DNA of 8,089 nucleotides from BOG-908 sp964242595 (lineage in GTDB: Bacteria > Pseudomonadota > Alphaproteobacteria > Acetobacterales > Acetobacteraceae): the NCBI GenBank assembly GCA_964242595.1, contig CAXTBC010000097.1:1-8089 (forward strand). The letters run 5' to 3'. The notes beneath the pieces were generated by a model. It was not told the DNA's origin. It worked only from the letters and a program-made list of their open reading frames with translations, and did no database searches. A program made the translations under genes and the position numbers. Below, one piece after another: positions 1 to 4,736 of the stretch; within the stretch, counting starts at the first letter, position 1, and every line of letters begins with the position of its first letter.

Positions 1-18
1 GGGCAGAGCCCCATGCTT
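1..18 (-). repeat. GC-rich intergenic repeat, partial copy
   Basis: Read on the minus strand this is AAGCATGGGGCTCTGCCC. It matches 17 of 18 bases with plus-strand 7956-7973 downstream of bpt, and its 12-base core (1-12) recurs exactly at 78-89. It may continue beyond the window start. It lies downstream of hrcA in the direction of hrcA transcription. The function is unknown; a REP-like or terminator-associated element is an inference. Confidence 0.55.
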
Positions 19-66
19 GTCTATAGGTCAAAGTTTACGGCCGTTAGTATAACGACGACTGTCCTT
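19..66. other. Non-coding spacer downstream of hrcA
   Basis: No gene is visible. The stretch is less GC-rich than its surroundings. It contains an 8-bp palindrome ACGGCCGT (37-44) overlapping a small inverted repeat, CGTTA and TAACG around GTA (42-54). I see no convincing promoter or RNA gene. Confidence 0.4.
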
Positions 67-92
67 AGCGGGGTCCAGGGCAGAGCCCCTGG
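67..92 (-). repeat. GC-rich hairpin repeat just after hrcA
   Basis: On the minus strand this reads GGGGCTCTGCCC, then TGG, then ACCCCGCT, preceded by CCA. It matches 19 of 23 bases with plus-strand 7962-7984 after bpt. It also forms a hairpin: arms 75-80 (CCAGGG) and 87-92 (CCCTGG) are exact reverse complements around a six-base loop. It begins ten bases after the hrcA stop codon, so it could end the hrcA transcript or stabilise its 3' end. There is no T-run after the stem, so a standard intrinsic terminator is not supported. Confidence 0.5.
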
Positions 93-101
93 CCTTCTTT
101 C

Positions 102-1160
102 TTACCCCAGCAACTGCCCGATCACCCGCGCCATGTAGTCCACCACCGGTATGATCCGCCCGTAGTTGATCCGCGTCGGCCCGATCACCCCGATCGCGCC
201 CACGATCCGGTCCGCCTGGTTGCGTGCTGGCGCCACCACCATCGAGACGCCGGTGCTGCCGAACAGCGCGCTCTCCGCGCCGATGAAGATGCGCACGCCG
301 TCGGACTGCTCGGCCAGTTCGAGCAGGCGCATCATCGTCTCCTGTGTCTCCAGCCTGTCGAACAGCACCTGGATGGCGGCCAGGTTCTCGATCTGCGTGA
401 CGTCGGCCAGCAGGCGGGACTGGCCGCGCACGATCAGCACGCCGCCTCGTGCGGCCGCGTCGGTCCAGGTGGCCAGGCCCGACTCGACCACGCCGGCGGC
501 CAGCAGGTCGAGCTGGCCGCGGTCCTGCGCCATCTCCTCGGACACCCGGCGGCGCAGCTCCGTCAGCGTGCGGCCGGCGGCGCGCGCGTTGAGGTAGTTG
601 GCCGCCTCCGTCAGCGCCGAAGGCGGCAGGCCGGGGGGGATCTGGATGACGCGGTTCTCCACCTGCCCGTCGGCGGAGACCAGGATGACGAGCGCGCGGC
701 CGGAGCCCAGAGAGGCGAACTCGATGTGCTTGATGGCGCCGTCCGACTTGGGGGCCAGAACCATGCCGGCCGCCTGGCTGAGGCCGGAGAGCATGGTGGA
801 GGCGTCGCTCAGCGTGTCCTGCAGGCTGCGGCCATGGGCGGCGAGCTGGCGGCTGATGGTCTCGCGCTCGTCGAGCGAGAGGTCGCCGAACTGCAGGAGG
901 CCGTCGACGAAGAGGCGGAGGCCGCGGTCGGTGGGGAGGCGGCCGGCACTGGTGTGCGGGGCGAATAGCAGGCCGGCGTCGGTCAGGTCCGCCATGACGT
1001 TGCGTATGGTGGCCGGCGACAGCGCGATCGGCAGGCGGCGGGCGAGGGTGCGCGAGCCCACGGGTTCGCCGGTGCCCACGTATTGCTCGACGATCTCGCG
1101 CAGGACGGCGGCGGCGCGGGGGTCCAGACCCGGGGGCAGCGGCTTGGGTGGGTAATCCAT
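102..1160 (-). CDS. hrcA: HrcA, heat-inducible transcription repressor
   Basis: The 352-residue product is of normal HrcA length. HrcA is a cytoplasmic repressor that binds the CIRCE operator (TTAGCACTC-N9-GAGTGCTAA) at groESL and related promoters and needs GroEL for activity. The N-terminal winged helix is clear: residues 36-60 include the recognition segment LSPATIRNVMADL, followed by the hallmark PHTSAGRLPTDRGLR (about 68-82). The GAF-like middle and the C-terminal segment around GPTRINYGRIIPVVDYM are also present. The ATG at 1160 gives the expected start; there is no Shine-Dalgarno, and a -10 box sits right in front of it. The gene is divergent from rph, a familiar alphaproteobacterial arrangement. 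grpE, which often follows hrcA, is not in the 101 bases beyond the stop. No CIRCE element is visible in this window, so the regulated genes lie elsewhere. Confidence 0.96.
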   Translation of the reverse strand: MDYPPKPLPPGLDPRAAAVLREIVEQYVGTGEPVGSRTLARRLPIALSPATIRNVMADLTDAGLLFAPHTSAGRLPTDRGLRLFVDGLLQFGDLSLDERETISRQLAAHGRSLQDTLSDASTMLSGLSQAAGMVLAPKSDGAIKHIEFASLGSGRALVILVSADGQVENRVIQIPPGLPPSALTEAANYLNARAAGRTLTELRRRVSEEMAQDRGQLDLLAAGVVESGLATWTDAAARGGVLIVRGQSRLLADVTQIENLAAIQVLFDRLETQETMMRLLELAEQSDGVRIFIGAESALFGSTGVSMVVAPARNQADRIVGAIGVIGPTRINYGRIIPVVDYMARVIGQLLG

Positions 1161-1167
1161 CAGAAGC

Positions 1168-1196
1168 AGTATAAGCCAAGGACGTCCGCGTAGAAA
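1168..1196 (-). promoter_or_regulatory. Putative sigma-70 type promoter of hrcA
   Basis: Reading the minus strand, a -10 box TATACT (1173-1168, five of six to consensus) lies 17 bases after a weak -35 candidate TTTCTA (1196-1191, three of six). The spacer holds the 8-bp palindrome GGACGTCC (1180-1187). A start site about seven bases after the -10 box falls at 1160-1161, at the hrcA ATG. This suggests a leaderless or nearly leaderless transcript. The -35 assignment is uncertain. Confidence 0.45.
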
Positions 1197-1239
1197 AAAT
1201 TGTGCGTCGCGTCGAGTGGTCCCGACGGGTCCGCGACAG

Positions 1240-1289
1240 CACGGACAAAAGTCTTTTGCTTCTTTTCTTCAGAAAAGAAGGCCTTTCTT
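1240..1289 (+). repeat. AT-rich hairpin repeat, copy 1 (rph leader)
   Basis: This AT-rich element lies in GC-rich DNA. Bases 1248-1285 are identical over 38 bp to 2703-2740, and the match extends left with two differences to 1240/2695. The core is an exact 10-bp inverted repeat (1259-1268 with 1271-1280) around a two-base loop, followed by the T-rich stretch GCCTTTCTT. The element ends 19 bases before the rph ATG, just upstream of its ribosome binding site. It could act as an attenuator or mRNA structure for rph; this is inference. Related copies are at 2695-2744 and 4677-4724, and inverted at 2612-2657. Confidence 0.8.
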
Positions 1290-1296
1290 CCCCTTC

Positions 1297-1300
1297 GGAG
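1297..1300 (+). promoter_or_regulatory. Ribosome binding site of rph
   Basis: GGAG ends eight bases before the ATG at 1309 and decides the start. The upstream in-frame ATG at 1216 would add 31 residues encoded by the repeat, with no counterpart in the RNase PH family. Confidence 0.7.
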
Positions 1301-1308
1301 TCTTCAAC

Positions 1309-2019
1309 ATGCGTCATGCCGACCGCGCCAACGATGCGCTGCGCACCGTCTTTATAGAGCCAGGCTTCTCCCACCACGCTGAGGGCAGTTGCCTGATCCG
1401 CATGGGCGGCACCGAGGTGCTGTGCACCGCCAGCGTGGAGCCGAAGGTGCCGCCGTTCATGCGCGGCAAGGGCCTGGGCTGGGTGACGGCCGAGTACGGC
1501 ATGCTGCCGCGGGCCACCCATACGCGCGGCGACCGCGAGGCGGCACGCGGCAAGCAGAGCGGGCGGACGCAGGAGATCCAGCGACTGATCGGCCGTAGCC
1601 TGCGCGCGGTGACGGACCGGGCCGCGATGGGCGAGCTGACGGTGGCGCTGGATTGCGACGTGCTGAACGCCGACGGCGGCACACGCTGCGCTAGCATCAC
1701 CGGCGCTTTCGTGGCGTTGAGCCTGGCGTTCCGCAAGCTGGTGGAGACGCGGGTGATCGTGTCCGTGCCGCTGCACAGCCAGGTGGCCGCGGTTTCCTGC
1801 GGGCTGGTCGCCGGTGCGGCGCTGCTCGACCTGGACTACGCCGAGGACAGCGGCGCGGAGGCCGACGCCAACTTCGTGCTGACCGAGGGCGGCATCGTGG
1901 AGATCCAGGGCACCGCCGAGCAGAGCCCGTTCAGCGAGGTGCAGTTTTTCGAGCTGCTGCGCCTGGCTAAGCAGGGCACCGCGTTGCTGTTCGAGGCGCA
2001 GCGCAAGGCGCTCGCTTGA
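1309..2019 (+). CDS. rph: Ribonuclease PH
   Basis: The 236-residue product has the usual RNase PH length. It is a phosphate-dependent 3'-to-5' exoribonuclease that trims tRNA 3' ends and works as a ring-shaped hexamer in the cytoplasm. The N-terminus MRHADRANDALRTVFIEPGF corresponds to the family's typical opening. EGSCLIRMGGTEVLCTASVE (25-44) is the first core strand pair. GRTQEIQRLIGRSLRA (85-100) carries the conserved arginines R86 and R92. DCDVLNADGGTRCASITGA (115-133) holds the GTR phosphate-binding motif. The acidic stretch DLDYAEDSGAEAD (174-186) supplies the metal-binding aspartates. The stop overlaps the rdgB start by four bases (TTGA), so the two are translationally coupled. The leader carries an AT-rich repeat, and no clear promoter could be assigned in the 148-bp divergent spacer. 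Confidence 0.96.
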   Translation: MRHADRANDALRTVFIEPGFSHHAEGSCLIRMGGTEVLCTASVEPKVPPFMRGKGLGWVTAEYGMLPRATHTRGDREAARGKQSGRTQEIQRLIGRSLRAVTDRAAMGELTVALDCDVLNADGGTRCASITGAFVALSLAFRKLVETRVIVSVPLHSQVAAVSCGLVAGAALLDLDYAEDSGAEADANFVLTEGGIVEIQGTAEQSPFSEVQFFELLRLAKQGTALLFEAQRKALA

Positions 2020-2636
2020 GGCGGCTGGAGGCGGGCAGCCGCCTGGTGCTGGCGAGCCACAACAAGGGCAAACTGCGCGAGATCGCGGATCTGGTGGCGC
2101 CGTACGGGATCGGCATGGTTTCGGCCGGCGACCTGGGGCTGCCCGAGCCGGAGGAGACGGCGCCCGACTTTGTAGGTAACGCGCAACTCAAGGCGCTGGC
2201 GGCCGCCCGCGCGGCCGGGTTGCCGGCGCTAGCCGACGATTCGGGGTTTTGCGTGGCGGCGTTGGGCGGGGAGCCCGGTGTGCTCTCGGCACGGTGGGCT
2301 GGGGCCGAGAAGGATTTCAGCGCGGCCATGGCTCGCGTGCATGAAGCGCGCGGCGGCGATCCCGACGCACGGGCGTGGTTCGTGTGCGTGCTGTGCCTAG
2401 CGTGGCCGGACGGCGAGACGGCCAGCTTCCTGGGCCGCGTGGAGGGGCAGATAACCTGGCCGCCCCGCGGTGCGCAGGGCTTCGGCTACGACCCGATGTT
2501 CCTGCCCACTGGTGGCGTGCTGACCTACGGGGAAATGGCGCCGGACGATAAGCACGCGGGAAGCCACCGGGCGCGCGCCATGCGGCAATTGGCAAGTGCC
2601 TGTCTGCCACAGAGGAAGGAAACAGTTCTTTTTTAA
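2016..2636 (+). CDS. rdgB: RdgB/HAM1-type XTP/dITP pyrophosphatase
   Basis: The 206-residue enzyme hydrolyses dITP, XTP and ITP to monophosphates, keeping deaminated purines out of DNA and RNA. Conserved elements are SHNKGK (14-19, triphosphate contact), NAQLKA (55-60), ALADDSGFCV (71-80, with catalytic/metal aspartates D74-D75), GFGYDPMFLP (155-164) and KHAGSHRARA (179-188). The start is a TTG at 2016 overlapping the rph stop. It places the first strand (SRLVLASHN) at the usual distance, whereas the next candidate, GTG 2046, would cut into that strand. AAGGCG at 2004-2009 is a weak binding site. The last residues, about QRKETVLF after the expected RdgB end, come from an inverted AT-rich repeat (2612-2657), so the tail is probably not ancestral. 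In many alphaproteobacteria hemW follows; it is absent here. Confidence 0.94.
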   Translation: MRRLEAGSRLVLASHNKGKLREIADLVAPYGIGMVSAGDLGLPEPEETAPDFVGNAQLKALAAARAAGLPALADDSGFCVAALGGEPGVLSARWAGAEKDFSAAMARVHEARGGDPDARAWFVCVLCLAWPDGETASFLGRVEGQITWPPRGAQGFGYDPMFLPTGGVLTYGEMAPDDKHAGSHRARAMRQLASACLPQRKETVLF

Positions 2637-2657
2637 AAAAGTATTAAAAAACTTTTG
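2612..2657 (-). repeat. AT-rich hairpin repeat, copy 4 (inverted, over rdgB 3' end)
   Basis: On the minus strand it begins AAAAGTTTTTT and ends with GAACTGTTTCCTTCCTC. This is close to copy 3 (4677-4724: AAAAGCTTTTT, then GAACTGCTTCCTC), with small gaps. The centre is an exact 14-bp palindrome, CTTTTTTAAAAAAG (2628-2641), spanning the rdgB stop codon. It supplies the final codons of rdgB. It may contribute to ending the rph-rdgB transcript. Confidence 0.6.
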
Positions 2658-2694
2658 ATCACTAGGAGAGCGTTGGAGAAAGGTTCGTAAACAA

Positions 2695-2744
2695 CACGGA
2701 TGAAAGTCTTTTGCTTCTTTTCTTCAGAAAAGAAGGCCTTCCTT
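2695..2744 (+). repeat. AT-rich hairpin repeat, copy 2 (convergent junction)
   Basis: It is identical to copy 1 over 38 bp (2703-2740), including the exact 10-bp inverted repeat (2714-2723 with 2726-2735). It lies between the converging rdgB (plus) and the holin-like gene (minus), touching the latter's stop codon at 2743-2745. The stem is flanked by T-rich sequence on the plus strand and by AAAAGACTTT on the minus strand, so a bidirectional transcription-ending role is possible but unproven. Between copies 4 and 2, bases 2658-2694 show no further feature. Confidence 0.78.
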
Positions 2745-3171
2745 ACTTACCTCGCCGACCCGCCGCCCGCACCAGCACCCGTAGCAACCCGGTCTGCGCC
2801 ACCATCCGTGTCGCAGGTGCCAGCAGCGCCGCCATCGTCAGGCTGGCGCGCGCCTGCTCGATGCTCTGGTCGCGTACGCGACGTGCTTCCAAAATCACCG
2901 GGTCGTTCACTTTGCCCATCGCGATCAGCCCGAAGATGCCGGCGATCACCAGATCGACCACTGCGACGATGGCCACGGCGACGACGGGCGAGAGCTGGGC
3001 ATACTGGACCAGCGCCAGCGCCGCGATCACGTGCAGCAGCACCAGTAGGGCGAGTGCGAACACCGCCGCCACCGCCCCGTAGACCGCGCGGCGGATGACG
3101 CTGGTGGCGATACGCTTGACCAGCAAGATCTCTGCCTGGGCGGCAAGGCGAGCGAGGCGGACGGTGCGCAT
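2743..3171 (-). CDS. Holin-like/YqjE-like membrane protein (phage holin family)
   Basis: The 142-residue inner-membrane protein has a basic, amphipathic N-terminus (1-28), two hydrophobic helices (about 30-57 and 61-85) joined by a short polar turn (QYAQLSP), and a cytosolic-looking C-terminal region rich in Arg and Ala (about 92-142). This layout fits the putative actinobacterial holin-X/YqjE group (phage_holin_3_6), annotated as a holin family although most members are chromosomal and not tied to lysis. The ATG at 3171 has an AAGGA binding site (3184-3180) at eight bases, which overlaps the stop of the upstream DUF883 gene. Both genes are clearly one operon, resembling yqjD-yqjE of E. coli. 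The stop abuts AT-rich repeat copy 2. The exact function is unknown; a role in envelope or stress physiology is inferred from the E. coli analogue. Confidence 0.75.
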   Translation of the reverse strand: MRTVRLARLAAQAEILLVKRIATSVIRRAVYGAVAAVFALALLVLLHVIAALALVQYAQLSPVVAVAIVAVVDLVIAGIFGLIAMGKVNDPVILEARRVRDQSIEQARASLTMAALLAPATRMVAQTGLLRVLVRAAGRRGK

Positions 3172-3182
3172 GGCTGGCGTCC

Positions 3183-3431
3183 TTACTTGGTGATTCGGCC
3201 GAACAGGAAGCCGACGGCAGCGGCGACGCCGATGGCGATCAGCGGCTGGTCGCGCACGCGGTCGGCCACCATGTCGGCCTGGTCCTCGGTGTAGGACCGC
3301 GCGCGGCCTGCGGCCTCGTAGGCGCGCTTGCTGGCGTCCGAGAAGGCCGGGCTCACGCGGTCATCCATCAACTGGTTCACCTGGTCGCGCAGGCTGCGCA
3401 GCTCGTCGCGGGCGTTATCGGTAGTGGCCAT
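3183..3431 (-). CDS. DUF883/ElaB-YqjD family tail-anchored protein
   Basis: The 82-residue protein has a charged, probably helical N-terminal part (1-60, with DELRSLRDQVNQLMDDRV near the start) and a single C-terminal hydrophobic segment (about 63-78, PLIAIGVAAAVGFLFG) followed by RITK. The pattern of R-x-x-P, hydrophobic helix and G-x-x-x-G-x-L/F-x-x-R is typical of DUF883. E. coli YqjD, ElaB and YgaM of this family are inner-membrane, C-tail-anchored proteins that bind ribosomes in stationary phase; carrying that role over here is inference. The ATG at 3431 is chosen because AAGGA (3445-3441) lies nine bases upstream. An upstream in-frame extension to 3491 lacks family character. It is the first gene of a two-gene operon with the holin-like gene, 11 bp apart. 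Confidence 0.8.
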   Translation of the reverse strand: MATTDNARDELRSLRDQVNQLMDDRVSPAFSDASKRAYEAAGRARSYTEDQADMVADRVRDQPLIAIGVAAAVGFLFGRITK

Positions 3432-3536
3432 AGTAGCGGCTCCTTCAGGGTTGTGTTGCAGCGATCGCCGTTGCCGGCACCGTAGGCCCAAGCAACGCCA
3501 TCTTTCTCAGGTGGTTGCCATGCGGTATCAGACGGC
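3432..3536. other. Divergent intergenic spacer, DUF883 gene / ABC ATPase gene
   Basis: This 105-bp spacer must hold the promoters for both directions, but I cannot assign convincing -35/-10 pairs. It contains the DUF883 ribosome binding site (3441-3445). A purine-rich AGGTGG (3509-3514) serves an out-of-frame ATG at 3520 better than the ABC start at 3537. Confidence 0.35.
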
Positions 3537-4727
3537 ATGGGGGATGCGGGGACACAGGCTGCGGCGCTGGCGCTGGCGGGGCTGACAAGCCCTGTCCGGG
3601 GCAGCCCGCGAGCGTGGGGAGGGCTGGACGGGTTGACCCTGTCGCCCGTGCCCGGGCTGCTGACGGCGGTGCTGGGCCCGGCGGGCGCCGGCAAGTCCTC
3701 GCTTGTGGGCGCGGTGGCGGGCTTCGTCCGGGTGCGCGGCACCATCGCGCTGGATGGCCAGAGCCTGGGGCGCGTGCCGGCCTGGAGGCGCGGCTTCGGC
3801 GTGGTGCTGCAGCCGGACGTGCTGCTGCCGCACTGGACGCTGGCGGAGAACGTGGGCTGGCCGCTGCGGCTGCGCGGGGTGCGGCGCGCGGCGCGCGCGC
3901 CCTTGGTGGAACAGGCGCTGCACCTGGCAGGGCTGGAGGGTTTGGGCAACCTGCGTCCACCCGCCGTAGGCGCCGCGCAGCGCCAGCGTGCGGTGCTGGC
4001 GCGCGCCACCGTGTTCGCCCCGCGCGTGCTGCTGCTCGACGAGCCGCTGGCCGGGCTGGACCCCGAAGAGCGCGCGTCGCTGCTGGCGGCGCTGCGGCGC
4101 ATCCACGCGCTGCTGGGCACCACCACCACGCTGCTGGCCACGCAGGTGGGTGCCGACGCGCTGGCGGTAGCAGACCGCGTGGCCGTGCTGAACGGCGGCG
4201 CCATCCTGCAGCACGGCAGCCTGACCGAGGTGTTCGACCAGCCGTGCAGCGGCATCGTGGCGGGGCTGCTGGGCGAGACCAACCGGCTGGCCGGCACGGT
4301 GCTGGACGCCGACGAGGAGTCTGCCACCGTCAGGCTCGCCTGCGGGCCGGTGGTCGAGGCGCGGCCGGGCGGCAGCCTGCAGCCAGGCGAGCGTTGCGTG
4401 GTGAGCGTGCGGCCGGACCGCATCGCGGTGGCAGCGGCCAGCGCGGCGGAGATGGGCGGCGAGGCGATCGACGCGCGGCTGATCGAGGCACAGTTCCAGG
4501 GCGACAGCTACCGGCTACGCCTGCTGATCGGGTCCGGTACGGAAATCGTGGTGCGTCGGCCGGCAGCCGCCGGGCTGCGGGGCTTGGCGGACGGTTGCGC
4601 CATAGCCTGGCAGACGCATCACGCAACAGCCTTTACCGATATGAACACGGATGTGTCCGCCCTCCTCGACAGGGAGCAAAAGCTTTTTGGTTCTTTTTCT
4701 CGAAGAAGAACTGCTTCCTCGTCTTAG
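3537..4727 (+). CDS. PotA-like ABC transporter ATPase with degenerate signature motif
   Basis: The 396-residue protein is laid out like polyamine/spermidine or CUT1-type import ATPases: a nucleotide-binding domain (about 10-240) and a C-terminal TOBE-like regulatory part (about 250-365). Walker A is GPAGAGKSS (47-55), the Q-loop is at Q92 within VLQPDVLLPHWTLAENV, Walker B is VLLLDEP (164-170) with catalytic E169, and the D-loop is LAGLD. Two key sites are altered. The LSGGQ signature reads VGAAQ (144-148, followed by RQR), and the H-loop histidine is replaced by Gln (TQ, 202-203). No permease or binding-protein gene is next to it, so the substrate cannot be named. The ATG at 3537 has only a weak binding site. 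The last residues, about QKLFGSFSRRRTASSS (381-396), are encoded by AT-rich repeat copy 3. The stop overlaps the ribosome binding site of the acylase gene nine bases downstream. Confidence 0.82.
   Translation: MGDAGTQAAALALAGLTSPVRGSPRAWGGLDGLTLSPVPGLLTAVLGPAGAGKSSLVGAVAGFVRVRGTIALDGQSLGRVPAWRRGFGVVLQPDVLLPHWTLAENVGWPLRLRGVRRAARAPLVEQALHLAGLEGLGNLRPPAVGAAQRQRAVLARATVFAPRVLLLDEPLAGLDPEERASLLAALRRIHALLGTTTTLLATQVGADALAVADRVAVLNGGAILQHGSLTEVFDQPCSGIVAGLLGETNRLAGTVLDADEESATVRLACGPVVEARPGGSLQPGERCVVSVRPDRIAVAAASAAEMGGEAIDARLIEAQFQGDSYRLRLLIGSGTEIVVRRPAAAGLRGLADGCAIAWQTHHATAFTDMNTDVSALLDREQKLFGSFSRRRTASSS
4677..4724 (+). repeat. AT-rich hairpin repeat, copy 3 (ABC/acylase junction)
   Basis: This diverged copy of the element aligns with copy 1 without gaps at about 30 of 43 bases (AAAAG, then TTTTG, then TTCTTTT, and so on). 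The hairpin is kept by compensating changes: arms 4690-4698 (GTTCTTTTT) and 4703-4711 (AAGAAGAAC) pair with one G-T wobble around CTCG. It encodes the last 16 or so codons of the ABC ATPase gene and ends just before the acylase ribosome binding site, the same position relative to the next start as copy 1 has to rph. Confidence 0.72.
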
Positions 4728-4729
4728 GA
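4726..4729 (+). promoter_or_regulatory. Ribosome binding site of the acylase gene
   Basis: AGGA lies seven bases before the ATG at 4737 and overlaps the TAG stop (4725-4727) of the ABC ATPase gene. This implies translational coupling and supports the chosen start. Confidence 0.65.
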
Positions 4730-4736
4730 TGCCGAA

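Noticed and set aside
1161..1308. A CIRCE operator near hrcA, giving autoregulation
   Set aside because: No sequence resembling the TTAGCACTC/GAGTGCTAA arms was found in the divergent spacer.
1216..1308. N-terminal extension of RNase PH from the ATG at 1216
   Set aside because: The added 31 residues are mostly encoded by the AT-rich repeat and have no family counterpart. A good binding site precedes the ATG at 1309.
28..1776. A 582-codon open frame on the minus strand across hrcA and rph
   Set aside because: It overlaps two well-identified genes in other frames. Its translation is low-complexity Arg/Ala/Pro/His-rich, as expected from GC-rich shadow frames.
2743..3171. A prophage lysis module, suggested by the holin-like gene
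   Set aside because: No endolysin, spanin or other phage gene is nearby, and it forms an operon with a DUF883 gene, fitting a chromosomal YqjE-type role.
3520..3585. A 21-codon ORF (ATG 3520) with a good AGGTGG binding site, overlapping the ABC start
   Set aside because: It could be a leader peptide, but it is very short and rich in Arg and Trp, and nothing besides the purine-rich site supports it.
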